Part shown: positions 25,889-34,077 of the stretch, in pieces
How the letters are laid out: each line of letters begins with the position of its first letter
Position numbering within the stretch: the first letter of the stretch is position 1
NCBI RefSeq assembly: GCF_041146875.1
Contig: NZ_JBFRXP010000008.1
Span: 1 to 64,000 of the forward strand
DNA length: 64,000 nucleotides
Reading direction: 5' to 3'
DNA from: Igneacidithiobacillus sp041146875
GTDB taxonomy: Bacteria; Pseudomonadota; Gammaproteobacteria; Acidithiobacillales; Acidithiobacillaceae
The notes under the pieces: model-generated
Database searches by the model: none
Told to the model about the DNA's origin: nothing
The model's input: the letters and a program-made list of their open reading frames with translations, nothing else
Position numbers and translations under genes: made by a program

Positions 25889-26575
25889 TTACTCTCGATG
25901 CGGCGGTAGCTGCGCCCATTGCTCCCGCCGGCGCTGGCGTGGATGAACCCAGGTAGTACGCATTCCAAGGAGGCGCGCAGTATGTAAATTGGCGCGGCTA
26001 TCATCAAAGAAATGGCAGTGGCAGGCAGGCACCCCATAGAGTCGCAATAAACGTCGATAAGCCTGGGCATCCGGCTTGCCACGCAAATCTGCCGCTGGCA
26101 AATCAAAAATTCCCAAAAAGTGCTGGCGTACCTGCAAGCGTTCCAGCACCCGCTCGGCATGCGCCGCAACACTGTTGGTGAAGATATATGCTGGACCATC
26201 CAAGCTGGCCAGCCAGCGGTCGAGCCGGGGATTCGCCGGTACGCTCGCGGCCAGGGCGGGAGGATGAATGGCACGCAAAAATTCTTGCGGGTCGGTATCA
26301 TGATGCCGCATCAAACCTGCCAAGGTCGTGCCATAACGACGCCAATAGCGCTGTCGCACCAGCTCGGCTGCCGCACGATCCAGACCCAATCTTTCCTCCA
26401 GATAGGCATGCATATAGCGATGCATCTGTGGAAAACAGTGTACATTGGCATCGTAGAGGGTGTTATCAAGATCGAAGAGATACACCTGCCAGGGGCGCCG
26501 GCGCAGGCCAAGAAAGCGCGGCAGAAAGGCGTCCGCGCGTGGCGCCCCACGCCGTTGTCCGCGTCGTTTTTTCAA
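25889..26575 (-). CDS. HAD-family pyrimidine 5'-nucleotidase
   Basis: The 228-residue HAD phosphatase has motif I LFDLDNTLYD, motif II YIFTNS, the lysine in GKPDAQAY and motif III FFDDSRANL. This arrangement with an all-helical cap is the pyrimidine 5'-nucleotidase (Sdt1-like) group, which dephosphorylates UMP/CMP or small metabolites. The start is a TTG at 26575 overlapping the argB stop (TTGA), so it is coupled to argB, a common proteobacterial arrangement. Confidence 0.87.
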   Translation of the reverse strand: MKKRRGQRRGAPRADAFLPRFLGLRRRPWQVYLFDLDNTLYDANVHCFPQMHRYMHAYLEERLGLDRAAAELVRQRYWRRYGTTLAGLMRHHDTDPQEFLRAIHPPALAASVPANPRLDRWLASLDGPAYIFTNSVAAHAERVLERLQVRQHFLGIFDLPAADLRGKPDAQAYRRLLRLYGVPACHCHFFDDSRANLHTARLLGMRTTWVHPRQRRREQWAQLPPHRE

Positions 26576-27435
26576 TCGAGGTCCGAGATGAGTGTGCCGA
26601 CTCCAAGGCGGGTAAACACCTCGAGCAGAAGTGCGTGCGGCACGCGGCCGTCTATAATGTGCGCGGCACGCACTCCGCCAGCCAGGGCATCAAGGCAGCA
26701 ACGCAGCTTGGGGATCATGCCCCCGCTAATCACGCCATTACCCATTAACTGCTGCACCTCGGCAATGCGCAAACGCTCATAGAGCTGTCCGTCAGGATCA
26801 AGCACACCAGCAACATTGGTCATGAGAACAAATTTGTCAGCATGCAAGGTGCTCGCCAGAGCTCCAGCCACAAGATCGGCATTGATGTTATAGGATTCAC
26901 CGCCAATACCGACGCCAATGGGAGCAATGATCGGGATCAGGCCACCAGAATCGAGAAAGCGGATGAGATCGGCATTCACGCGCGTCACCTCGCCTACCCA
27001 GCCCAAATCGACACCATCGTCGCGATCTAGTTTCCGCGCCTGGATCAGATTGCCATCCTTGCCCGTCAACCCCACCGCCTTGCCACCAGCGCGCTGAATT
27101 CCTTGCACAATCTGCTTGTTTACCAGCCCACCGAGGACCATCTCTACTACTTCCATGGTCGCGTCGTCGGTGACACGCATACCATCAAGCATCTTTGATG
27201 GTAGACCTAAGCGTCCCAAGAGCGAGTTGATCTGGGGACCGCCACCATGCACGATGATGGGGTTCATACCCACCTGCTTGAGCAGGGTAACGTCATAAGC
27301 AAACTGCTCTTGCAGGGCAGGTTCGGTCATGGCGTTGCCGCCATACTTGATCACCAGGGTGCTGCCCTGGAAGCGTTGCATGTAGGGCAAGGCCTCGATG
27401 AGAAACTCGGCCTGCAGGCGGGGATCAGTAGTCAT
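26572..27435 (-). CDS. argB: Acetylglutamate kinase
   Basis: ArgB phosphorylates N-acetylglutamate in arginine synthesis. The 287-residue protein shows LVIKYGGNAM, NPIIVHGGGPQIN, GLTGKDGNLIQARK, PIGVGIGGESYNINADLVAGALA and VISGGMIPKL, the amino-acid-kinase pattern of ArgB. ATG 27435 gives MTTDPRLQAEFLIEALPY; a TTG three codons upstream is less likely. It lies 12 bases after the TetR gene on the same strand. Confidence 0.96.
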   Translation of the reverse strand: MTTDPRLQAEFLIEALPYMQRFQGSTLVIKYGGNAMTEPALQEQFAYDVTLLKQVGMNPIIVHGGGPQINSLLGRLGLPSKMLDGMRVTDDATMEVVEMVLGGLVNKQIVQGIQRAGGKAVGLTGKDGNLIQARKLDRDDGVDLGWVGEVTRVNADLIRFLDSGGLIPIIAPIGVGIGGESYNINADLVAGALASTLHADKFVLMTNVAGVLDPDGQLYERLRIAEVQQLMGNGVISGGMIPKLRCCLDALAGGVRAAHIIDGRVPHALLLEVFTRLGVGTLISDLD

Positions 27436-27447
27436 GGAAGGCAAATC

Positions 27448-28083
27448 CTATGCGTTGGAACTTTGGCGGATTCCGCGTAATAGCACCTCGACCATCGCCC
27501 GGTCATAGTCCTCGGGGCGATCGACGAAGTGCACTGTGGGATATTGTCGCAACAAATCGCGCGATTGGAAAAAGATGACGTTGGCGCCGAGTAACATGGT
27601 CGCTACTAGGGCAGGATCAAAATCGTTACGCAATTCGCCCCGTTCTTGGCCGACTTGTAAAATCTGCACCAGACTGGCGAAGAGGTCGGCCAGGCCGGCA
27701 TCCGCCAGATCGCGAGCGCGAGGTTCCCCCTTTTCCAGTAGCTCCCGCAAAAAGAGGCGTACCAAACGTGGGCGTGCCAACAGATGCTGTAAGTGATTGG
27801 CGGCAAAATGATGCAAGGCCTCACTCGCGGTGCCACTACTGTCGACCGCTTCCTGCAAGAGCGCGCGCAGGCTTGCCCCAGCACTCTGCAACACCGCCAA
27901 ATAGAGGGCATCTTTGTTGGGAAAGTAATGGTAGATATTCGCCTTGCTGATGCCCGCATCTGTCGCTATCGCATGCATGGAGACGGCATCGAAGCCATGG
28001 TCGGCAAAAAGCTTTTCCGCTGCTGCAACAATCTTGCGGCAGCCTTCCCCTTCACTGCATACGCTGCTGGCGTCATTTCCCAT
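27448..28083 (-). CDS. TetR/AcrR-family transcription regulator
   Basis: The 211-residue repressor has an N-terminal HTH (FADHGFDAVSMHAIATDAGISKANIYHYFPNKDALYLAVL, about residues 26-65) and a helical ligand domain of the type found in efflux regulators. It starts 24 bases downstream of a perfect six-base-arm dyad (28107-28124), the expected autoregulatory operator. Similar sequences lie before hlyD/pagL and ovoA, so it may control an envelope or efflux response. The inducer is unknown. Confidence 0.88.
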   Translation of the reverse strand: MGNDASSVCSEGEGCRKIVAAAEKLFADHGFDAVSMHAIATDAGISKANIYHYFPNKDALYLAVLQSAGASLRALLQEAVDSSGTASEALHHFAANHLQHLLARPRLVRLFLRELLEKGEPRARDLADAGLADLFASLVQILQVGQERGELRNDFDPALVATMLLGANVIFFQSRDLLRQYPTVHFVDRPEDYDRAMVEVLLRGIRQSSNA

Positions 28084-28106
28084 TCCGTTTCCCGTGACCG
28101 CCCGAT

Positions 28107-28124
28107 ACTGACTCGTCGGTCAGT
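28107..28124. promoter_or_regulatory. Inverted repeat upstream of TetR gene (site B)
   Basis: ACTGAC (28107-28112) and GTCAGT (28119-28124) are perfect inverted arms six bases apart, an 18-base span typical of TetR-family operators. The minus strand contains GACCGA...GTCAGTA, shared with site A at 24706. Confidence 0.55.
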
Positions 28125-28153
28125 CAGTCTAGCATCGTAATACTGCGTAAGGC

Positions 28154-28183
28154 CATCCGTTCAATGCGCATCCGTTCAATGCG
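28154..28183 (+). repeat. Two perfect tandem copies of a 15-base unit
   Basis: The unit CATCCGTTCAATGCG occurs at 28154-28168 and again at 28169-28183. It lies in the promoter region of the membrane protein gene at 28234. It could be a tandem regulator site or a replication slippage product. Confidence 0.8.
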
Positions 28184-28233
28184 CGTGGCTTCGCCATTTG
28201 CTATTCTAGTCGCCGTTCATAGAAAGGTGCCAA

Positions 28234-29169
28234 ATGTTTCATCAGCAAAATAGCCACGGTGATTTCTCTTTTAGCCTGCTGCTGCAGGCCTTACGCGGCG
28301 TCACACTCTGGCGCCCCAATGTGGTGTATGGCGGCTGCATTCTGATTGGGGCAATCATTTGGGAAGGGCTGGATGCCTGGGGTCAGGATACAGCTAGCGC
28401 ACTTTTGGGCGCAGTCCTGTTCGTGCTAGCGATTTTGATCGGCTACTTGGCAGCGGGACGTTTATTGGTATTTGATGCCCGCGGTGAGCGTAGCCCAGGT
28501 ATTTGGCGCAGCATCGGCTTTGCGCTGCGCGCCTGGCCGCGTCTTCTATTACTGGTGATAATGGAGGGCCTGTTACTGTTGGGTATTGGTGCTGTCGAAA
28601 TGCTGGCCTTCGGTCTCACCCGTATACCCGCGTTCGGGCCGTACCTCGTCGTGCCACTCTTTCCTTTGGCCGTGCTCTTTAATGCAGCGTTACTCATTCT
28701 CGCCATTATTGTCTTCAATTTATCCGGCCCAGCGCTCTGGCACGGGGAGGGCGTGGCAAAGGCGTTGCGGCATACCATTGCTATTGCCAGTAAACGACCT
28801 GGCTCCGTACTGCTGATGATGTTATTGCTCGGACTATTGAGCAGTGCAGTAGCATTGGTAATCATTATGGTACTGTATGGCGGCTATGCCCTGACCCTGG
28901 CGGCGGCAACACCATTCCTAGGCAACGTTCTCTTCGATCATGGCGGTGGCGAAGCACTATTTCTCGATTGGCTACCCAATTTGAATGTCGCCGCGCAGCA
29001 ATGGCAGCTAACGGTCTCCCCCATTGTTCACTGGACTCATATCGGCCAGCGTTTGTCCTGGTTCGCAGCTGGCACCCTCACCTTTTTGTTGCCCAACGTC
29101 GTATTTCTGTTGGGTATGGCTCACCTATACCTGGAGGCCCTGGAACTGGAAGCCCCAGAAGACTTGTAA
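28234..29169 (+). CDS. Multi-spanning membrane protein of unknown function
   Basis: I do not recognise a named family. The 311-residue protein has about six hydrophobic segments (near residues 30-50, 60-75, 105-130, 140-170, 195-225 and 275-300), with a long loop between the fifth and last. Its first 20 residues are hydrophilic, and there are no visible catalytic motifs. An AAAGG site precedes the ATG. It is 11 bases upstream of a zinc-ribbon protein and probably co-transcribed with it, ending at the terminator at 29483. Confidence 0.75.
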   Translation: MFHQQNSHGDFSFSLLLQALRGVTLWRPNVVYGGCILIGAIIWEGLDAWGQDTASALLGAVLFVLAILIGYLAAGRLLVFDARGERSPGIWRSIGFALRAWPRLLLLVIMEGLLLLGIGAVEMLAFGLTRIPAFGPYLVVPLFPLAVLFNAALLILAIIVFNLSGPALWHGEGVAKALRHTIAIASKRPGSVLLMMLLLGLLSSAVALVIIMVLYGGYALTLAAATPFLGNVLFDHGGGEALFLDWLPNLNVAAQQWQLTVSPIVHWTHIGQRLSWFAAGTLTFLLPNVVFLLGMAHLYLEALELEAPEDL

Positions 29170-29180
29170 TGAAGGATTGA

Positions 29181-29468
29181 ATGAAAAAACTGAAACGGCA
29201 GTGGGAGTTGGAAAAGCAACGTTGCCAGAGCTGCGGCATGCCTCGCTGCTTCGATCCAAAAGGTGGTGGTACAGAGGCTGATGGTAGCATAAGCAAAGAA
29301 TTTTGTAGCTTTTGCTATGACTCTGGCAAGTTCAAAGAACCAGAACTTCAGCTCAGTCAAATGCAACAGCGCGCGCGCATGTTACTTCGCAAGCGAAATC
29401 AGCCTTGGTACATTCGTGCCTACATGGCGCACCGGATCACCACCCTATCGCGTTGGCGAAAGAAATAA
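29181..29468 (+). CDS. Small zinc-ribbon protein
   Basis: The 95-residue basic protein has CQSCGMPRCF near residues 15-24, then GTEADGSISKEFCSFCYDSGKF. The four cysteines form two CxxC knuckles of the putative zinc-ribbon family known from proteins of unknown function. The C-terminal third is strongly basic (MLLRKRNQPWYIRAYMAHR) and may bind nucleic acid or membrane lipid. It is followed by a good terminator. Confidence 0.78.
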   Translation: MKKLKRQWELEKQRCQSCGMPRCFDPKGGGTEADGSISKEFCSFCYDSGKFKEPELQLSQMQQRARMLLRKRNQPWYIRAYMAHRITTLSRWRKK

Positions 29469-29482
29469 CGTGGCCAAAAGAG

Positions 29483-29512
29483 AAGGGCCTACTTTGCTAG
29501 CAGGCCCTTTCT
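29483..29512 (+). terminator. Rho-independent terminator after the zinc-ribbon gene
   Basis: AAGGGCCT (29483-29490) pairs with AGGCCCTT (29502-29509), with an 11-base loop and a short T-rich tail. It separates this plus-strand unit from the convergent coiled-coil gene. Confidence 0.75.
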
Positions 29513-29532
29513 ATCACTGCATTACCGCGTGA

Positions 29533-29895
29533 TTAAATACTGTTGCGCGGGCGACGTCCACGACGCGGCTTGAGTTCCTGCATCAAAGCCTCACCACGCT
29601 GGTGCAGCGCATTCATCTTTGCTTCGTCACCATTTACTTTCTCATACACTTCGGCAACTGCGGCAAGGATTTGCGTCGCCTCCCAGCCATTGGCCAAACG
29701 CGAGATCCGATCAACCAGCATGCGCCGCTGCGCGTCACGCTCACGCTTGAGCTTGGGATTTTCCTGCAAGCGGCGCTTCTGATCCTCAATCTTACTCATT
29801 TGTTCGCGCATACGCGCTTCCATCTGTTGACGCTTTGCTTCCAAATCTGCCAAGCGCTCTTCCGCCGTACGCCGATGTCTTTTCTGCTTTTCCAT
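29533..29895 (-). CDS. Coiled-coil basic protein with AT-hook-like tail
   Basis: This is an unrecognised 120-residue protein. Residues 8-62 form a charged coiled coil (RTAEERLADLEAKRQQMEAR). The final residues KPRRGRRPRNSI resemble an AT-hook (RGRRP), suggesting minor-groove DNA binding. There is no signal peptide. A GGAA-rich site precedes the ATG. It stands alone between a terminator and the iron-sulfur reductase gene on the same strand. Confidence 0.72.
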   Translation of the reverse strand: MEKQKRHRRTAEERLADLEAKRQQMEARMREQMSKIEDQKRRLQENPKLKRERDAQRRMLVDRISRLANGWEATQILAAVAEVYEKVNGDEAKMNALHQRGEALMQELKPRRGRRPRNSI

Positions 29896-29955
29896 TTCCT
29901 GATCTCCCGATTACCTAAAACTTTGGCGTCAGCTCCGCCATAGGCGGTGATTATG

Positions 29956-30975
29956 TCAGCTCATTTTACTTTTCGCAAATACAAATGCATCAGAAAATAC
30001 ATACTCAGAATCGAGACCGGACTGCTGCAAATGTGCCGATAAGTCGAAGACCATATCTGGATGTCCGCAGAGATAGGCAACCACATCGTTTGGCTGCGGG
30101 AAGTCTGCACTGATGGCATCGGTAATATAGCCCGTTCTCCCCGCCCACGATGCGTCGGGACGAGAAACGACGGGATGAAAATGAAAGCTCGCGTGCTTCG
30201 CCTGCCATTGCTGTAACAATTCCTGATAATAAAATTCCTGGGGATAGCGCACGCCCCAGTAAAAATGAATATCTCGGGTATCGTCATTGGCAAAGAGTTG
30301 TTCCAGCATTCCCTTGATCGGCGCAAACCCGGTTCCCGTTGCTGCCAACAACAGCGGACGTTGCGGCCAGTCATCGCGGATAAAGAAAGTACCAAGCGGC
30401 CCCTCAAAGCGAAGAATATCTTTTTCTTTCATGGTAGAGAAAACGTGTCCCGTAAATTGTCCCCCTGGCACATGTTTGATGTGCAGCTCCAGCTGCGCGC
30501 CAGGGCCGGGAATATTGGCCAAGGAAAAGCCACGTCGACTGCCGTCCTTGAGCAGAATATCGATATACTGTCCGGGCAAAAAACGAAACTCCTGCGTGCT
30601 TGGCAACTGCAAAAAGAGCGCCCGCACCTCGGGCGCCAGGTCGACAATACGCGCCACCCGCGATGGCAGGGTCTTGATCTCGATCCCGGCTGCCGCTCCC
30701 ACTTCCCGCGCCTCAATAGATAAATCGGTTAATGGCGTCGCCTGACAAAAGAGGGCAAAACCGGCTTCCATTTCTGCATCCGGCAGCATTTTTTCATCTA
30801 CTTCCCCATAATCTACCGAGCCCTCCAAAACCTTTCCTTTGCAGGTGGCGCAGGTACCACTGCGGCAACTATAGGGCAACGCATAACCGTGGCGCAGGGC
30901 CGCCTCAAGAATGGTTTCATTGGCCTCGATATCCATCTCGTGGCCACTGGGTTCGATGCGCAAACGATAAGTCAT
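29956..30975 (-). CDS. Ferredoxin-reductase with N-terminal [2Fe-2S] domain
   Basis: The 339-residue electron-transfer protein has a plant-type ferredoxin domain (residues 1-90, CRSGTCATC plus a later Cys in FCQA). An FNR-type FAD/NAD(P)H domain follows, with the FAD motif RRGFSLANIP and the nucleotide site LLAATGTGFAPIKGML. The layout matches CDP-6-deoxy-glucoseen reductase-like and oxygenase reductase components. It is three bases upstream of nothing obvious as a partner; the gene before it in the transcript is rnt. It may reduce an oxygenase or general acceptor; the substrate is not evident. Confidence 0.87.
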   Translation of the reverse strand: MTYRLRIEPSGHEMDIEANETILEAALRHGYALPYSCRSGTCATCKGKVLEGSVDYGEVDEKMLPDAEMEAGFALFCQATPLTDLSIEAREVGAAAGIEIKTLPSRVARIVDLAPEVRALFLQLPSTQEFRFLPGQYIDILLKDGSRRGFSLANIPGPGAQLELHIKHVPGGQFTGHVFSTMKEKDILRFEGPLGTFFIRDDWPQRPLLLAATGTGFAPIKGMLEQLFANDDTRDIHFYWGVRYPQEFYYQELLQQWQAKHASFHFHPVVSRPDASWAGRTGYITDAISADFPQPNDVVAYLCGHPDMVFDLSAHLQQSGLDSEYVFSDAFVFAKSKMS

Positions 30976-30978
30976 GAA

Positions 30979-31632
30979 CTACTCCTGTCGGGAAGGGGTC
31001 GTAGCCCCTGCAAGAGGATGAAAGGGCGAAAGCGTGCTCCGATCAAAACGGTTCCAGATCCAACAAAATAATGCGGCAGTTCTCTCTGCATCATATAGCG
31101 CCGAGTGCGCCTGTTTTCCATCCCATTCCAGGCCCGCTCTCATCACCGCCTTGGCGAGGACCGTTTCGCCCAGGGCGAGGGCGGCGAGGGTTACGGTATC
31201 TAGGGTGCTGAAGGGATGAAATGGACTATTTTTGAGGTTTTCCCGTGCTGCTGCCGCGTGGATAAAAGAGAGATCGAAATTGGCATTATGACCGACCAAA
31301 ACCGCGCGCCGGCAGCCCTGGCTACGCACCTGCGTACGCAACTGCCGAAACAAATCGCGTAGTGCTTCTGCCTCGGAAATCGCGCCACGCAGGGGATGTT
31401 CGGGATCAATGCCATTGAATGCCAAGGCTTGTGGATCGAGGATAGATCCGGCAAATGGTTGTATGTGGTAGTGCAGGGTCTGCACCGGCTGCAATTCGCC
31501 GCTCTCTCCAGCAATTACTACAGCCGCAATCTCCAGTAGGGCATTCCGCTGGCAATCGAAGCCAGCGGTTTCGACATCCACCACTACTGGCAAAAAGCCG
31601 CGTACGCGCTTGGCGATAGGCGTCGCACTCAT
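30979..31632 (-). CDS. rnt: Ribonuclease T
   Basis: RNase T is a DEDDh 3'-5' exonuclease that trims tRNA and rRNA ends. The 217-residue protein has VVVDVETAGFD (ExoI), LVGHNANFDLSFI (ExoII) and QAHSALYDAERTA (ExoIII with the catalytic His). FNGIDPEHPLRGAISE is typical of RNase T rather than other DEDD enzymes. Its ATG overlaps the fetB stop by four bases, and it precedes the iron-sulfur reductase by three bases. Confidence 0.92.
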   Translation of the reverse strand: MSATPIAKRVRGFLPVVVDVETAGFDCQRNALLEIAAVVIAGESGELQPVQTLHYHIQPFAGSILDPQALAFNGIDPEHPLRGAISEAEALRDLFRQLRTQVRSQGCRRAVLVGHNANFDLSFIHAAAARENLKNSPFHPFSTLDTVTLAALALGETVLAKAVMRAGLEWDGKQAHSALYDAERTAALFCWIWNRFDRSTLSPFHPLAGATTPSRQE

Positions 31633-32411
31633 GCGAGACTCCCCCTAGCCGGAAAGCGCAGGGCCCGTGGTCCTGCCAAGACCACAGCGCTGGCGACGCT
31701 CAGGCTAACTGCGGCGGTCAGCATGAGCATCACCACAAGCTGCATGGATACTGCCGCCAGGGGCGCCATGCCGGCCAAGATCATCCCCGCAGTAATGCCA
31801 GGAATGTGGATCATGCCCACACTTTTCAGACTATCTAGGGTAGGAATCAGGGAACTGCGCACCACCATGGCATAGAGTTGGCGCATGGCCTGACGCTCGG
31901 TGGCACCCAAAGCCAGCATGGCCAAGAGCAGATCCTCGCGCTGGTCGACCTCACTGCGCAGCCGATTGAGCGCCAAGGAAACGGCATTCATCGAGTTGCC
32001 GATGATCATCCCGCCAATCGGCACCAGCGATTGCCCTTTCCAGGTGACGAGACCCGAAATCAGCATCCACGCCAAGGTGACACTGGTAGCAATAAAGATG
32101 CTCACAGTTCCCACCCAATAGGCGTGCGGAATTCCGGCGCCACGTTTGCGATTGAAAAACCCCGCAGCAAAAATCATCAGGGCCAGAAACAGGACGAGCA
32201 AGGGTGGCGACTGCTGGCGAAACAGCCAACCCAAGACAAAGCCCATAGCTGCGAGCTGAACAGTAGCGCGCAGTGCTGACCACCACAATTCCCGCCCCAC
32301 TTCGAGCCGCTGCCAGGCAGACAGGGCCCAAGCGCTGCCCAGCAGGCCAAAGACCCCGGCAATTGCCCAGGGCGAAAAATGACTGAACAGGCCAGTTGCA
32401 GCGTAACCCAT
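31629..32411 (-). CDS. fetB: ABC-type iron exporter permease FetB-like (UPF0014)
   Basis: The 260-residue membrane protein has about seven helices and the UPF0014 signatures GMIIGNSMNAVSLALNRL, ALGATERQAM and IPGITAGMILAGMAPL. In E. coli FetB pairs with the ATPase FetA in iron export under oxidative stress. No fetA-like gene is adjacent here, so the ATPase must be encoded elsewhere or the family member works differently. Confidence 0.85.
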   Translation of the reverse strand: MGYAATGLFSHFSPWAIAGVFGLLGSAWALSAWQRLEVGRELWWSALRATVQLAAMGFVLGWLFRQQSPPLLVLFLALMIFAAGFFNRKRGAGIPHAYWVGTVSIFIATSVTLAWMLISGLVTWKGQSLVPIGGMIIGNSMNAVSLALNRLRSEVDQREDLLLAMLALGATERQAMRQLYAMVVRSSLIPTLDSLKSVGMIHIPGITAGMILAGMAPLAAVSMQLVVMLMLTAAVSLSVASAVVLAGPRALRFPARGSLA

Positions 32412-32447
32412 GCAATTCTCAGAGATTGGAAGAGCTGGGACTATAGC

Positions 32448-32470
32448 AAAAAAAGCTTTATTTGGCTTTT
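32448..32470 (-). terminator. Terminator after second htpX gene
   Basis: Read on the minus strand, AAAAGC and GCTTTT form a six-base stem with an eight-base loop, followed by a run of seven T (plus-strand A run 32448-32454). It lies directly downstream of the M48 gene and before fetB. Confidence 0.5.
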
Positions 32471-32492
32471 CTGCAGCGCCAGCGCAACAACG

Positions 32493-33350
32493 TTATTCCA
32501 ACTTTTGCAGGGCTGCGATACGTTGTTCTACCATCGGATGACTGGCAAAAAACCCCCGCGTTTCCCCAAAAGTTGCGAGGGGGGCCAACGGTCCGCAGCA
32601 GGCATCATGTGCCGGAACAGCAGCATGCGTGCGCAGCAGCGAAAGCATCCCTGCTACGCCATATTGCTCTGCTGCAAAGCGATCTGCAGCATACTCCCGC
32701 CGTCGCGAAAACCAGGCAATAGGAAGCAGGGAAAAGAGAAAAAAGAGCGCCTGCAACACAAGAATGAGAAGAGCCCGCATAGGTTGTTGCGCATGGAAGA
32801 GCGTCGCCAGAACCTGCGCAAAGGCAAAAGCAAAAACAATGGTCGTCCCTTGCAACAGTTGCATGCTCAGCATGTCACCAGAGTAAATATGGGCCATTTC
32901 ATGGGCAACCACAGCGCGCAGTTCTGCATCCGAGGCTGATTGCAGCAGGCTGGAGGAAAAGAGCAGCCAAGCCCGCTGCCGGCCAAGGCTGAGCACCAAG
33001 GCATTCGGGCCCGTGCCTGCAAAGCTGTAGAGTTCTGGTTCGCGCATCCCCAATCGTTGCGCAAGATTGCTGGCAATCTTCTTGGCAAATGCCTCTCGCT
33101 CCGTTGCCATCAACGGCTGTAACGCAAGCGAATGTTTGACCACCTGTGGCATCAGCAACCAAGAAAACAAGGCGCTGAACAGGCCGAAGCAAAAGATCGT
33201 GAGAGCCAAGTAGACGATGGGTAGGGCAGCCACAGAAATTGCACAGCACGCGGAGAGTATCTCTGCGGCGAGATAGACCATGAGCACCATCCCGCCGGTC
33301 ACGAGGAGATTGCTCAACAATAGCCACAGCAATGCCTTGATCCACACCAT
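32493..33350 (-). CDS. Second HtpX-like M48 metalloprotease
   Basis: The 285-residue protein has two N-terminal helices (about 8-30 and 45-68), the catalytic HEMAH at 150-154 in VVAHEMAHIYSGD, two later helices, and the third-ligand region SRRREYAADRFAAEQYG. The organisation is that of HtpX, but identity to the protein at 4823 is limited, so it is an older paralogue. Its start is preceded by GGGAGCGCAAG. It lies downstream of bioD with an 88-base gap. Confidence 0.9.
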   Translation of the reverse strand: MVWIKALLWLLLSNLLVTGGMVLMVYLAAEILSACCAISVAALPIVYLALTIFCFGLFSALFSWLLMPQVVKHSLALQPLMATEREAFAKKIASNLAQRLGMREPELYSFAGTGPNALVLSLGRQRAWLLFSSSLLQSASDAELRAVVAHEMAHIYSGDMLSMQLLQGTTIVFAFAFAQVLATLFHAQQPMRALLILVLQALFFLFSLLPIAWFSRRREYAADRFAAEQYGVAGMLSLLRTHAAVPAHDACCGPLAPLATFGETRGFFASHPMVEQRIAALQKLE

Positions 33351-33438
33351 CTTGCGCTCCCATCTCTATTTTTGCGGCGTGGCGGCGTTGACAGAAACGC
33401 CTTTTGCATCTGTGGCCAGTGTAGACGGAATGGAATCG

Positions 33439-34077
33439 TTACGGAAGCGCAGCGATAGAAAATTCCGTAGCTGCGTATGGAAGCTCGCCGAGAAAAGATC
33501 CGCGCAAAACATTGCGCAAAGTCTCCAGGGTGCCCGCGGCGACCTGCTGCTGGCAGTGATTCGCGATCCAACCCGCATAGGGTACGGCACGCTGCTGAAT
33601 AACAGTCTCCGTGAGGCGAGCATGATTGATGGCACCAAGGCGCAAGCCTACCACCAAAATGATGGGCAGCCCCAGTTCCTCGGCCCAATCAAGGGTGTCC
33701 CAGCCTTCTCCGAGGGGAACGAGCAAGCCACCCGCACCTTCCACCAGAATACGATCGACCTTTTGCGCACGCTTGCGCACAAATTCCGTGAGACCAACAC
33801 GATCCATTTCTTGCCCCGCCAACCGCGCTGCCCAGTGCGGGGCGATCGGCGGCACGAAGCGATAGAGATTGCAATCGTTTTGCGCCAGCGGTGGATGACT
33901 GGCCAGCCGTAACTGCTCGACATCTGTCCAGCTACCATTCGCTTCTCGCCCGGAGGCATAGGGTTTGAGGGCGGCAACCGTGGCGCCGCTTGCAGCAAAG
34001 GCGCGGGCCAGGGCAACGGTGACCCGCGTTTTGCCCACTTCGGTGTCGGTCCCGGTAATGAAATAGCCTTGTGCCAT
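33439..34077 (-). CDS. bioD: Dethiobiotin synthetase
   Basis: BioD closes the ureido ring of dethiobiotin from DAPA, CO2 and ATP. The 212-residue protein begins YFITGTDTEVGKTRVTVALARA (P-loop) and has LKPYASG, LVEGAGGLLVPL and LVVGLRLGAINHARLT, all BioD signatures. Its ATG overlaps the bioC stop by one base (TAATG). It is last in bioF-H-C-D. Confidence 0.95.
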   Translation of the reverse strand: MAQGYFITGTDTEVGKTRVTVALARAFAASGATVAALKPYASGREANGSWTDVEQLRLASHPPLAQNDCNLYRFVPPIAPHWAARLAGQEMDRVGLTEFVRKRAQKVDRILVEGAGGLLVPLGEGWDTLDWAEELGLPIILVVGLRLGAINHARLTETVIQQRAVPYAGWIANHCQQQVAAGTLETLRNVLRGSFLGELPYAATEFSIAALP

